A DNA stretch of 64,000 nucleotides, from NCBI RefSeq assembly GCF_050003625.1, contig NC_134400.1, positions 193,717,726-193,781,725 of the forward strand. The letters run 5' to 3'. A program made the position numbers and the translations under genes. The notes under the pieces are model-generated. The model was not told where the DNA came from, searched no databases, and saw only the letters and a list, made by a program, of their open reading frames with translations. Position 1 is the stretch's first letter. Every line of letters begins with the position of its first letter. Shown here piece after piece: positions 1 through 11,495 of the stretch. This stretch comes from Haematobia irritans (Eukaryota; Arthropoda; Insecta; Diptera; Muscidae).

Positions 1-734
1 TTACTTTTAGAACTTGTAAATATGAGTTTATGTCTTAAGTCTTTTGTTTTTTACAGAACAAAGTTTAAAGCTTTTTCCAATTCAAAAAATGTAAATTTTT
101 TATGATAAGTTATGATAATAACTGAAAATACATTTTTTACAGTCAAAGTTAAAATTATCTAAAAAACAAACGCTACGTTCACTTCACTTTTTTGAGTGTA
201 TTATGTTTAATTAATATTAAAAAAAAGAAGGTATACCGCCAAAAAGGCACTACCAGGCAAATTGGCACCATGCATCGCATAAACTAATGGCAACGATGCT
301 GTCCAATATCCCATGTTTTCGTTTAACGCGAGCAAAATAACTAAATATTAGCTTCTTTTAAAAAGCTGCTGAAACTTCAGCAAGTTCTATGCTGGGCTAT
401 ATTTGATCCCCTTTGTTTGCACTTGGAAATCTTTTACAGACTTTTTCTCATATTTATAAAATTCTACTAGAATCATTCTTTTTATTTTTTTTCTTAAAAA
501 AAAAAAAATGCTTCGATTTGGAGAATATCAGGTGGTGATGTAAAAATGTTCAATGCTGTAGTTTTGTTTAATTTTTCTCTGAATTTGGTAGTTCAATATC
601 CGAAGTTATATCATATTTTATAATCAGTTTAGATTTATTTGAATTTGATACACGGTTGCTACTCCAGCCATAAATAATCTAACAACATTTGAAGAAAATA
701 TTACAAAAAAAAGAACTACCAAACAAAAAATATA
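1..734. other. AT-rich DNA, no gene seen
   Basis: No frame of note and no repeat family that I recognise. It contains a run of A at about 495-507 and, at 24-52, a short motif (GTCTTAAGTCTTTTGTTTT) that recurs near 5311 and 19351. Positions 228-330 are slightly more GC-rich but carry no open frame. Confidence 0.6.
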
Positions 735-1500
735 TTATTTTGCAAAATTTTATTTCTATAGAAAATTGTTTCAAAAAAATTAATCCCATTGGAAATTTTG
801 TCAACATTTTATTTCTACAAAAAATTTAGTCAATATTTCATTTCTATAGAAAATTTCGTCAAATCTTTATTTCTATAGAAAATTTTGTCCAAATTGTATT
901 GCTATACAACATTTTGTCAAAATTATATTTCTATACAAAATTTTGTCAAAATTTTATATCTCTGGAAAATTTTGCAAAAATTTTATTCCTATAGAATTTG
1001 CCAAAACTTTGTCGAAATTTTATTTCTATAAAACATTTTGTCAAAATTTTATTTCTATAGTAAATTTTGTCAAAAACACAAAAGAAAATTTTGTCAAAAT
1101 TTTATTTCTATGGAAAATGTTACCAAAATTTTATTTCTATGGGAAATTTAAAAAAAAAATTTATTTCTATAGAAAATTTTTTCAAAATTGTATTTCCATA
1201 AAAAATTTTATTTCTATGGAAAATATTTGCCAAAATTTTATTCCTATAATAAATATTGTCAAAATTTTATTTCTAAGAAAAATTTTGTCAAAATTGTATA
1301 CCAATAGAAAATTTTGTCAAATTTTTTTTTCTATAGAAAATTTTGCCAACATTTTATTCCTATAGAAAATATTGTAAAAATTTTATTTCTATACAAAATT
1401 TTGTCAATTGTAGTTTTATACAAAATTTTGTCAACATTTTATTTCTATGGAAAATTTTGTCAAAATATTATTTCTGTAGAAAGTTTTGTCAAAATTTTAA
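735..1500 (+). repeat. 29-bp satellite array, block 1
   Basis: Tandem copies of a 29-bp unit built from the palindrome TTTTCTATAGAAAA and the near-palindrome AAAATTTTGTCAAAATTTT. Copies diverge by scattered substitutions and one-base indels, and some carry a GTCAAAAACACAAA variant. Because 29 is not a multiple of 3, translation cycles through the three frames and gives low-complexity FYFYRKFCQNF-like peptides; the open frames here (for example 943-1365) are artefacts of the repeat. Confidence 0.92.
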
Positions 1501-1624
1501 TGTTAGCCTGATACCGAAACAGGCAATTAACGTCCAAATGCATTATATCTAATTTTACAATTATTAATTGAGCTTTATGGAGAGATTTTAGATTAAGGAA
1601 CATGGTTAATAGAGTCATTGAAAA

Positions 1625-3045
1625 GAAAAACTTTTATTTCTATACAATATTTTGTCGACTTTTTTTCTATGGAAAATATTGTCAAAATTTTATTTCTATA
1701 TAAAATTTTGTCAAAACCACAAACGAAATTTTGCCAACATTTTATTTCTATTGAAAATTTTACCAAAAATTTATTTCTATGGATAACTTTGCGAAAATTT
1801 TATTTCTATGGAAAATTTTGTCAATATTTTATTTCTATGGAAAATTTTTTTAACTTTTTATTTTTATGGAAAATTTTGTTAAAATTTTATTTCTGTAGAA
1901 AGTTTTGTCAAAATTTTATTCCTTTAGAATTTGCCAACATTTTTTAAACTTTTATTTCTATACAATATTTTGTCGAAATTTTATTTCTATAGAACAGTTT
2001 GTCAAAATCTTACTTCTATAGAAAATCAAAAATCAAATCAAAATTTTATCCTATAGAAAATTTTTCCAATATTTTATTTCTATGGAACATTTTGTCAAAA
2101 TTTTATTCCTATAGAAAATATTGTCAAAATTTTATTTCTATGGAAAATTTTGTCAAAATTTTAGTTCTATGGAAAATTTTGTCAAAATTTTATTTCTGTA
2201 GAAAATTTTGTCAAAAATACAAACGAAAATTTTGTCAAAATCTTATTTCTATGGAAAATTTTGTCAAACTTTTATTTCTATTGAAAAGTTTGCCAATATT
2301 TTATTTCTATGGAATTTTTTTTCAAAATTGTATATCTATAGAAAATTTTGCCAAAATTTTATTTCTATGGAAAAGTTTATTCCTATAGAAAATATTGTCA
2401 AAATTTTATTTCTATGGACAATTTTGTCAAAATTTTATTTCTATATAAAATTTTGTCAAAATTTTGCTTCTATAGACAATTTTGTCAAAAACACAAACGA
2501 AAATTTTGTCAAAATTTTATTTCTATGGAACACTTTACCAAATTTTAATTACTATTGAAAATTTTGTCATACTTTTATTTCTATAGAAAATTTTGCCAAT
2601 ATTTTATTTCTATGGAAAATTTTAGCAAAAGTTTATTCCTATAGAAAATATTGTCAAAATTTTATTCCTGTAGAAAATATTGTCAAGATTTTATTTCTAT
2701 AGGAAATTTTGTCAAAATTTTATTTCTATAGAACATTTAGTCAAAATTTTATTACTATAGAAAATTTTGTCAAAAACACAAACGAAATTTTGCCAAAATT
2801 TTATTTCTATTGAAAATTTTACCAAAACTTTATTTCTATGGATAGCTTTGCCAAAATTTTTTTTTCTATGGAAAATTTTGTCAATATCTTATTTCTGTGG
2901 AAATTTTTTTCAATTTTTTTATTTTTATGGAAATTTTGTCAGAATTTTTTCTATGGAAAATTTTGTCAAATTTTTATTCCTATAGAATTTGCCAAAATTT
3001 TTCAAACCTTTATTTTTATACAATATTTTTTCGAAATGTTTGTAC
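1625..3045 (+). repeat. 29-bp satellite array, block 2
   Basis: Same satellite and same orientation as the block before it, separated by about 120 bp of unrelated sequence. A variant unit with AAAACACAAACGAAA occurs repeatedly (near 1715, 2215, 2490, 2775), so variant units are interspersed at irregular spacing rather than random. It ends in 3046-3334, a non-satellite spacer without a gene. Confidence 0.92.
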
Positions 3046-3334
3046 GATATTATTTCGGCATAAGCCGGCTATCGTAAACGTTTTTTGGGAAGGTTCAAGT
3101 AGGGTTCACTTTGGGTTTAGTGAACTGCCTGAACTTATTCTGATAATTGGTTGATAGTTTTACTGCAGGTAGAGGATGCTGATGAGGAATGTGGTAATTC
3201 CGAAATGTGCGTTCATCCAACCATCTTGCAGTCTTAAGGGCTTTGCCCAAATAAATTTGACAAATATTATTTTCCTCTGTTGGTTAAGCTACACTTGTAG
3301 TTTAGTCAATGTATGGTTTTAAGCTGCAATAAAA

Positions 3335-4065
3335 ACATCAACAAAATTTTATTTCTATAGAAAACTTTGTCAAAATTTTATTTCTGTAGAAAATTTTGTC
3401 GAAAACACAAACGAAAAGTTTGTCAAAATCTTATTTCTATGGGAAATTTTGTCAAACTTTTATTTCTATTGAAAATTTTGCCAATATTTTATTTCTATGG
3501 AAAATTTTGTCAAAATTGTATATCTATAGAAAATGTTGTCAAAATTTTATTTCTATGGAAAATTTTGTTAAAATTTTAGTTCTATTGAAAATTTTACCAA
3601 AATTTGAAGAATTTTGTCAAAATTTTATTTCTATAGAAAATTTTGTCAAAATTTTATTTCCATAGAAAGTTTTGTCAAAATTTTATTTTTATAAAACATT
3701 TTGTCAAACTTTTACTTTTACGAAAATTTTGTCACAATTTTATTTCTATTAAAAATTTTGCCAATATTTTATTTCTATGGAAATTTTTGTCAACGTTTTA
3801 TTTCTATAGAAAAGTTTGTCAGAATTGTATGCTATAGAAAATATTGTCAAAATTTTATTTCTATGGAAATTTTTGTCAAAATTTTATTTATATAGAAATT
3901 TTTGTCGAAATTTTATTGCTATAGAAAAAAACACAAACGAAAATTTTGCCAAAATTGTATTTCTATTGAAAATTTTACAAACATTGTATTTCTATTTAAA
4001 ATTTTGTCAATATTTTATTTTTATGGAAAACTTTGTCAAAATTTTATTTCTATGTAAATTTTTTT
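3335..4065 (+). repeat. 29-bp satellite array, block 3
   Basis: Continues the satellite after a 290-bp spacer, with the same ACACAAACGAAA variant at about 3403 and 3932. Units near the right end degrade into non-repetitive sequence by about 4065. Confidence 0.9.
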
Positions 4066-4235
4066 ACAATCTTCTCAATTTCAAGTCAAACCAAAACATG
4101 TGGCAGCTATGTTTAGTATTCATCAAAAATTGAAGTTGAATATTAAAAAACAAAAAAAAATCATTTTCGAGAATATTGTCAGTTTTATGGACGAAAAGTA
4201 ATATATTTTGTAAATTACAAAGGTGTGCAATAGTA

Positions 4236-5168
4236 CACTGGCTACAATATTGTCGTAAGCATAAATAAAGGAATGGACATTTTTCTTTAGTTTAAGAGAT
4301 ATAGAAGGTTTCTACCTGGATTAAGTTTTCAATAAAGTCGTTTTGTCTTTAGAGTTTGGAAATTCGACTTAAAAATGTTTTTCTTTGTAAACTGAAGTCA
4401 ACTTGTCCTAGGTTAGGTTAGGTTAGGTGGCAGCCCGATGTATCAGGCTCACTTAGACTATTCAGTCCATTGTGATACCACATTGGTGAACTTCTCTCTT
4501 ATCACTGAGTGCTGCCCGATTCCATGTTAAGCTCAATGACAAGGGACCTCCTTTTTATAGCCGGGTCCGAACGGCGTTCCACATTGCAGTGAAACCACTT
4601 AGAAAAGTTTTGAAACCCTCAGAAATGTCACCAGCATTACTGAGGTGGGATAATCCACCGCTGAAAAACTTTTTGGTGTTCGGTCGAAGCAGGAATCGAA
4701 CCCACGACCTTGTGTATGCAAGGCGGGCATGCTAACCATTGTACCACGGTGGCTCCCTTGTCCTATAAAATCTTCCACAAAATATTTATAATATTTGAAA
4801 TAATTTTGTAAATACGACGATTTTTTGCATATTGTCGAATACTTTCGTATTAAAAAAATAGAAGATTTCTTTCAAGTCATTATTTGAAGAACATTTTTTT
4901 CTTAAAAGATGCCATAAAATCTATTCGAAGTCGAGTCTGAATTTGGAAACTTAAGTTATGGTTAAAACGTTTGTATTGAACTTTGGCACCACATGAAAAA
5001 ATTCAAATTTGTTTCCCAGGATCAAATACGCAAAACTCAAATTTTAAAGAGAATTGCGTCTTAAATGTCTCCTTAGGGCACTTCTCCTCTTCTTCAGCTC
5101 GGAACGCAATACCCAAATCATTAGTGTAAAAATAAAATCTTTGGAGCCGGACACGCTTTTTTTCAGTG
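4236..5168 (-). mobile_element. MITE2 copy split by a SINE
   Basis: Left end CACTGGCTACAATATTGTCG and right end TTTTTTTCAGTG match, with decay, the ends of better copies at 20697-21339 and 35095-35750. TA lies on both sides (4234-4235 and 5169-5170), as expected for TA-target elements. The stretch 5003-5168 (CGGAACGCAATACCCAAATC and around) aligns with the same part of the other copies. A SINE (4411-4756) sits inside; without it the copy is about 580 bp. The 80-residue frame 5003-5245 on the minus strand belongs to this element and is not a gene. Confidence 0.7.
4411..4756 (-). mobile_element. tRNA-derived SINE (family 1), full copy
   Basis: Read on the minus strand, the element begins GGAGCCACCGTGGTNCAATG, contains an RNA polymerase III A-box-like TGGTACAATGG and a perfect B box GGTTCGATTCC (4692-4702), then a non-tRNA body, and ends in a (CCTAA)n-type tail. 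A nine-base target duplication, CTTGTCCTA, flanks it at 4402-4410 and 4757-4765. The anticodon-loop-like TTGCAT would fit an Ala-like tRNA, but that assignment is weak. It is 346 bp and colinear with the copy at 36012-36361. Confidence 0.85.
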
Positions 5169-6080
5169 TATAGACCAAACATGTATTTTATAGTTCTTGT
5201 AATATTATTAAATAATATTATAAAATCAAGGAAAGGCTTATTCACTTTTAATATAATTTGTACTAATTTTGGATTCTAAATTGTTTTATTTTCTGGCGTT
5301 GCTTTATTTCGAGTTTGTGTCTTGAGTCTTTTGTTTTTCCATAGACTACATTTGAAAAGTTAATTTTATTGGGCTAAACACTTAACAATCATAACCGCAC
5401 TCATACACACACACGTATTGAAACTTATAGTTTATTATTATTAGTGGTAGTTGTATTTTTTATAGATCACGTATTTCTTAAAAATCCTTTCACGCTATCC
5501 TTACCAATTTGAACATTTTTTTAAGATTTGTTTGTTTTTATGATGGCAGTTATATGCTGAGAATTATTGCAAGTGTGTTTAAGTTAAAAGCAACTTGTGG
5601 TTTGAATGTTTATGACAACAATATTCAATTTATATAGTTGCCGGCTACTACTGTAATAAAAAAAATCGTAAGAAAAAACAAAATGAGCACAGACAAACGT
5701 ACTCAGAGAACGTGGCCACAAATTCTGAATGAATGAATCAACGTGTATGAATGACTGCCAACTACCAAAGAGACTGAATGTCTAGCTGGGTGTTAAAGCT
5801 AGTGCCCACCAAGAAAATGTAAAAATTATTCACACAGAATACCATAAACTAAGTTGAGTTGTGTCAAAAGCAAAATGATCTAAATATACAAAATTAAATC
5901 TCAAGTAGCCTATTTGGCTACTTTTATTTTCATAGTAGCCCCTAAATTGACTCAAAAGAACAACGATAGATTGTTATTTTATTTTATGATTTCGAAAAAA
6001 AATATATAACTTAAACCGATTTCAATATTTTTTGGCATGCAACTAACAACTAAAGGTGATATTCGTGAATATTAAATAAA
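5169..6080. other. Mostly unique AT-rich DNA, no gene seen
   Basis: No convincing open frame. It contains a second copy of the dispersed GTGTCTTGAGTCTTTTG motif (5311-5338) and a short CA run near 5405. I see no host exon or RNA gene. Confidence 0.5.
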
Positions 6081-6419
6081 AATAAGTATATACGGCCGTA
6101 AGTTCTGCCAGGCCGAATCGTATGTACCCTCCACCATGGATTGCATAGAAACTTCTACTAACAACGGTCATCCACAATTAAATTACTTGGGTTGCGGCCA
6201 ATGGCAAGGGATCTTAAACTTCTTAACATCATCTTCTAAATTGCAAGTTAGTCCATGCGGGATATATAGTAGACAAAAGAAAACTCGATTAAATACGTAT
6301 ATATTCAGTTCTTAACCCGTAAATATAGAAAAGAAATAAATACGAACCGATATGAACTTTTGTGCGGTAATTATAAATCGAGAATTGAAATATGGGGGTC
6401 GCTTCGCATATAGTCGATC
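6081..6419 (+). mobile_element. DLE-T fragment, start end only
   Basis: Begins with AAGTATATACGGCCGTAAG, a hairpin whose arms are (T)TCTGCC and GGCCGAA, then TGTACCCTCCACCATGGATT, the diagnostic start of the T family. It loses similarity before any 153-bp internal repeat and is cut on the right by the hAT-like MITE at 6420. Confidence 0.75.
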
Positions 6420-7176
6420 CAGCGGTGCCAACTCTGATGATTTTTTTTTTTTGTCATTTTGACGATTTTTAATGATAAATTTGGCCTGTCACGATTTGAC
6501 GACGATTTTTGAAAATGTTCGAGTGTTTCCTTTTAAAGTTTTTTTTATGGCGATTTGACGATTTTTCATAACTTGTAAAGTAACCAATAATTTTTTAGTA
6601 TCAATGCTATGACAATTTGTGCCTAGCTTGCTTCGTCTCCAATGTAGAAATAAATTAACAGCAAACAATATAAATAAAAAAATTCGGAATTCCTTCAACT
6701 CTACAAGGTATTTTTTTGTGCAAAAACTATTTAAAGCTATTGCCGATAAGCCAAGTTATGTTACGAACACAAATAGTAATAATAATAAAAATTATACATG
6801 AGAAAGTAACAACGATTTAAGGAAAAAGGAAATTTGATAAAGAACATTTTCAAACAAATTGAATCGGAAAAAACCTTAAAAATGTAGTCACAATCAGAAA
6901 TATGGTATAGTCTACTCATATCTTAAAAAGTAATCTATGGTTACAAAAACTGGAAGTTACATTACTGAAGTACAGATTTATATGGTATAGTTCATGAATT
7001 TATGCTTCTTCTTATATTTTTAATTGAATAAAACTTTTATTTTGATCCTAAATCATTGTTTTCAGCTCTTTTGTGGGTGACGAATTTTTGACGAATTTTT
7101 TGGGACGAATTGACGATTTTGACGAAAAATATTTTAAAAATTGACTATTTTTAGTCCAAAACAGTTGGCACCACTG
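6420..7176. mobile_element. hAT-like MITE (757 bp)
   Basis: Ends are inverted repeats: CAGCGGTGCCAACT on the left and, read from the other strand, CAGTGGTGCCAACT on the right, with one mismatch in 14. The CAG(T/C)G start is typical of the hAT superfamily. Subterminal zones at both ends hold repeated TGACGATTTTT or GACGAATTTTT motifs. The expected 8-bp target duplication is imperfect (AGTCGATC versus AGTCGCAT), which lowers confidence. No transposase is encoded; the 60- and 69-residue frames inside resemble nothing I know. Confidence 0.6.
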
Positions 7177-7665
7177 AGTCGCATATCAAATTAGCAACAT
7201 TCGCAATTGCCATGTGTGTTCCACTTCCTTTTATACCCTGCGCCACACTGTGGAACAGGGTATTATAAGTAAGTTCATATGTTTGCAACACCCAGAAGGA
7301 GACAAGATAGACACATGGTGTCTTTGGCAGAAATGCTCAGGGTGGGCTCCTGAGTCGATATAGCCATGTCCGTCTGTCCGTGAACACATTTTAGTAATCA
7401 AAGTCTAGGTCGCAGTGTTAGTCCAATCGACTTCAAATTTGGCACAAGTATGTGTTTTGGCTCAGATTAGAACCCAATTGATTTTGGAAGAAATCGGTTC
7501 AGATTTAGATATAGCTGTCATATATATATTTCGCCCGATATGGGCTTACATGGCCCCAGAAGCCAGAGTTTTACCCTAATTTGCTTAAAATTTTGCACAA
7601 GAAGAACAATTAGTACTGTAGTCAAGTATGCCAAATTTTATTGAACTCGGTTCAATAGATATAGC

Positions 7666-7921
<256 letters not shown>

Positions 7922-9393
7922 ATTTGAACCAAATTGAGTTTTACCCCAATTTGGTTCAAATTTTGCACTAGGAGTACAATTATTGAAATCGGTTCAGATT
8001 TAGATATAGCTCCCACATATATAGCTTTCGCCCGATTTACACTCATATGACCACAGGGGCCAATTTTTTGCTCCGATTTAGTTGAAATTTTGCACAGGGT
8101 GTAGTAATAGCATTGTAGCTATGCGTGCCAAATTTGGTTCAAATCGGTTCAGATTTAGATATATCTCCCATATATAGCTTTCGACCACAGAGGCAAATTT
8201 TTAACACCGATTTAGTTGAAATTTTGCACAGGGAGTGGAAATAGCATTGTAGCTATGCGTGCCAAATTTGGTTGAAATCGGTTCAGATTTTTTCTCCCAT
8301 ATATATGTTTTTCTGATTTCGAGAAAAATGGTCAAAATACCAACATTTTCCTGGTAAAATCGCTACTGCTTAGTCGAAAAGTTGCAAAAATGACTCTAAC
8401 ATAATTTTCCTAAATTTCTTATACATATATATCGAGCGATATATCATAAATAAACTTTTGCGAATTTTCCTTAAAATTGCTTTAGATCTACATGTTTCCC
8501 ATTTTTTTTCAGATTTAAATGTTTCCCATATCTTTGGTGTTCCACCCTAGTGCATTAAAGGGTGATACGGTCAAAATTTGGTCAATATAAACTTGACGTA
8601 TTTCTTTCAATTTTGCATTTAAAAAACCTGAACACCCCTCATTTTGAAGGTGTGTGTGTGTAGAATGTTGCTCTTATTTTGATTTTGGAATTCACTCTTC
8701 AGTTGTTAAAATGCCGTCCAAGCAAGAAGAGCAGCGTATCAAAATTTTGGTCACGTATCGCGAAAATCCGAGCTACTCGCACGCAAAGCTGGCAAAATCG
8801 CTAAAAGTTGCCAAATCAAACGTTACAAATGTAATTAAAGTGTTTGGGGAACGTTTGTCGACAGCCAGGAAGCCTGGATCGGGGGAAAATCGAAAACTGG
8901 AAGCCGCTGAGACGACAAAGAGAGTTAGCGGTAGTTTCAAACGAAACCCTAACCTCTCTCTCCGAGATGCCGCAAATAAGCTGGGTGTATCGTCTACAAC
9001 CGTGCATCGAGCCGGACTATCGACTTACAAGAAGGTAGTGACTCCAAGCACATAAAACTGTCAAAGTTCGCAAAGAAATATCTGGTTTGGCAAGCCATCT
9101 GTACTTGTGGCTTGAAAAGCAGCATTTTCATAGCTTCCGGGACTGTCAACCAAGAAATTTACGTGAAAGAGTGTTTGAATAAACGTCTGCTGCCTTTCCT
9201 GAAGAAACACGGTTGTTCCGTACTGTTTTGGCCGGATTTGGCATCTTGCCATTACGGTAAAAAGGCCATGGAGTGGTACGCCGCCAACAACGTGCAGGTG
9301 GTTCCCAAGGACAAGAACCCTCCCAACACGCCAGAGCTCCGCCCAATTGAGAAATACTGGACTATTGTCAAGCGGAACCTAAAGAAGACCAAA

Positions 9394-11108
9394 CAAGTAT
9401 ATACAGCAGTAAGTTCGGCCGGGCCGAATCTTAAATACCCACCACCATGAACTAAATATTAGGGTTTCCTTTGAAATTTCAGGAGGGCTTGAGGACTTCA
9501 GGACACTTCCCGAAGATAAATTTAAAGATTTCACCTATGAGGACTATATCAATTCTGGATTTATAAGAACCATTTTTGTTTGAGTTTTAGAGGAATCATT
9601 AACATCTCTTGTAAGTGTGCAAGAAACGTCTTGATTTGAAATCTGAAATCTGTAGGAGTAAAATCTGGAAATTTTACATTGAGTTTCAAGCAATTTTCAT
9701 GATCAGTGCGCCTTCTACACCCTCAAGAAGTGAAGTCAGTCTATATGGAGGCATTACCAAATGGACCGATAAAAACTTAATCCGCTACACGTTTTTGTGA
9801 ACCTAAAATACCAGAATATTTACAATTTCAGGCAAATCAGATAAAAACTACGGTTTCTAGAAACCCAAGGAGTTAAATCGGGAGATCGTTCTTATGGGGG
9901 CTATACTAAAATATGGACCGATACTCACCGTTTCCAATTTCCAATTTCAGACAAACAGGATGAAAACTTCGGTTTCTAGAAGCCCACGAAGTAAAATCGG
10001 GAAATCGGTCTATATGGGGGCTATACCAAAATATGGACCGATACTCACCATTTTCGGCACACCTCTTTATGATCCTAAAATACCTCTGGATTTCCAATTT
10101 CAGACAAATTGGATAAAAACTACGGTTTCTATAAGCCCAAGACCCCAAATCGGGAGGTCGTTTTATATGGGGACCATACCAAAACATGGACCGATACTCA
10201 CAATTTTTGGCACACGTATTTGTGGTCCTACAATTCCTCTCGATTTCCAAGTTTAGGTAAATTGAATAAAAACTGCGGTTTCTATAAGCCCAACAAGTAA
10301 AATCGGGAGATCGGTCTATATGGGGGCTATACCAAAACATGGACCGATACTCACCATTTTTGGCACACGTATTTGTGGTCCTACAATACCTCTCGATTTC
10401 CAATTTTAGGTAAATTGAATAAAAACTGCGGTTTCTATAAGCCCAAGAAGCAAAATCGGGAGATCGGTCTATATGGGGGCTATACCAAAATATGAACCGA
10501 TACTCACAATTTTTGGCACACGTATTTGTGGTCCTACAATACCTCTAGATTTCCAATTTCAGGTAAATTGAATAAAAACTGCGGTTTCTATCAGCCCAAG
10601 AAGTAAAATCGGGAGATTGGTCTATATGGGGGCTATACCAAAAGATGGACCGATACTCACCATTTTTGGCACACGTATTTGTGGTCCTACAATACCTCTC
10701 GATTTTCAATTTTAGGTAAATTGAATAAAAACTTTAGATTTCAAATTTCAGGCAAATTGGATAAAAACTACGATTTCTATAAGCCCAAGACCCAAAATCG
10801 GGAGGTCGGTTTATATGGGGACTATATCAAAACCTGGACCGATATAGCCCATCTTCGATCTTGACCTGCCTGCAGACAAAAGACGAGTTTGTGCAAAATT
10901 TCAGCACGATTGCTTCATTATTGAAGACTGTAGCGTGATTACAACAGACAGACAGACAGACAGACGGACATCGTTATATCATCTTAGAATTTCTCCCTGA
11001 TCAAGAATATATATACTTTATATAGTCGGAAATCGATATTTCGATGTGTTTCAAACGGAATGGCAAACTTATTATACCCGCGTCACCATTCTATGGTGGT
11101 GGGTATAA
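9394..11108 (+). mobile_element. DLE-C, nested inside mariner M1
   Basis: Starts CAAGTATATACAGCAGTAAG with a TTCGGCC…GGCCGAA hairpin, and ends in a hairpin with arms ACCAT/ATGGTGGTGGGTATA. Between them are divergent 153-bp tandem units (see the next entry), a GACAGACAGACAGACGGACA tract at 10945-10971 and a GATATTTCGATGTGTTTC block shared with DLE-T. The insertion point is an A run in the transposase gene (intact in M2 and M3 as ACC-A7-CTGC). No clear target duplication can be told apart from the A run. It is the only copy of this type in the window. Confidence 0.85.
9705..10850 (+). repeat. 153-bp tandem repeats of DLE-C
   Basis: The motif ATAAGCCCAA recurs at 10131, 10284, 10437 and (ATCAGCCCAA) 10590, exactly 153 bp apart; more degenerate units flank these. 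Each unit has TCTATATGGGGGCTATACC and GGCACACGTATTTGTGG. Since 153 is 51 codons, frames stay open on both strands (9894-10256 plus, 9906-10403 minus) without being genes. Confidence 0.93.
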
Positions 11109-11495
11109 AAAACTGCTAAGGACGAGCAGCAGTTCAAGGCAAACTGGCTTTCTGCGGCGAAGAAGGTGGACAGCCACCTGTACAAAATCTGATGGCAGGT
11201 GTCAAGCGTGAGGCCCGACAATTCGGATTTGGAAAAGCGAAAGCCTAACTGAATATTTTTCCTGAATTTTATGCTAATTAAACTTGAAAAAGAAATTTAA
11301 TTTGATTTTTTAAATAAACGATTTCACCGATTTACACGCGTTTTCCCTTGACCAAATTTTGACCGTATCACCCTTTAGTCCACTTAAATTTTGAGTCTAT
11401 AGATTTTGAAGAAGTCTATCAAATTCTGTCCAGATCGAGTGATATTTAAATATATGTATTTTGGACAAAAACCTTTATATATATGTTAAACCTAA

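Larger units (their letters stand above)
8711..11248 (+). pseudogene. DD37E mariner transposase pseudogene (M1)
   Basis: The start MPSKQEEQRIKIL at 8711 opens the N-terminal helix-turn-helix pair (two HTH-like blocks, SYSHAKLAKSLKV and LSLRDAANKLGVSSTTVHRA), which bind the element's inverted repeats. An in-frame ATG 57 bp upstream (8654) exists in all three copies but adds an unlikely leader. About 180 bp are deleted near 9046 at a CAA microhomology; this removes the first catalytic Asp (MDDETYV in M2) and shifts frame, so translation stops at 9055. The C-terminal half (9061-9393) keeps PDLASCHY with the second Asp and PIEKYW with the Glu, 37 residues apart. DLE-C interrupts after LKKTK; the tail resumes at 11111 and ends at 11248. 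A ten-base stretch at about 11170-11179 is inverted relative to M2 and M3. Unlike M2 and M3, this copy has AAA (Lys), not a stop, in VIKVFGE. It cannot make active enzyme. Confidence 0.93.
8558..11375 (+). mobile_element. Tc1/mariner DD37E element M1, interrupted
   Basis: Inverted repeats of about 28 bp begin AAGGGTGATACGGTC on the left and end GACCGTATCACCCTT on the right. TA is duplicated at 8556-8557 and 11376-11377. The element holds a broken transposase gene and is itself split by DLE-C at 9394-11108. Without that insert it is about 1.1 kb, compared with 1,304 bp for M2, the shortfall coming from internal deletions. Confidence 0.93.

Noticed and set aside
943..4133. Many open frames with FYFYRKFCQNF-like peptides, up to 140 residues
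   Set aside because: They are translations of the 29-bp satellite, whose period cycles through three frames; no codon bias or start context supports genes.
4682..4756. tRNA gene on the minus strand
   Set aside because: The A and B boxes belong to the SINE head; the body continues without a mature 3' end and the same structure recurs at 36014.
9906..10403. 165-residue minus frame and similar frames at 13456, 37906, 41617 and 54387
   Set aside because: All lie in 153-bp tandem repeats, and 153 is a multiple of 3, so frames stay open without selection.
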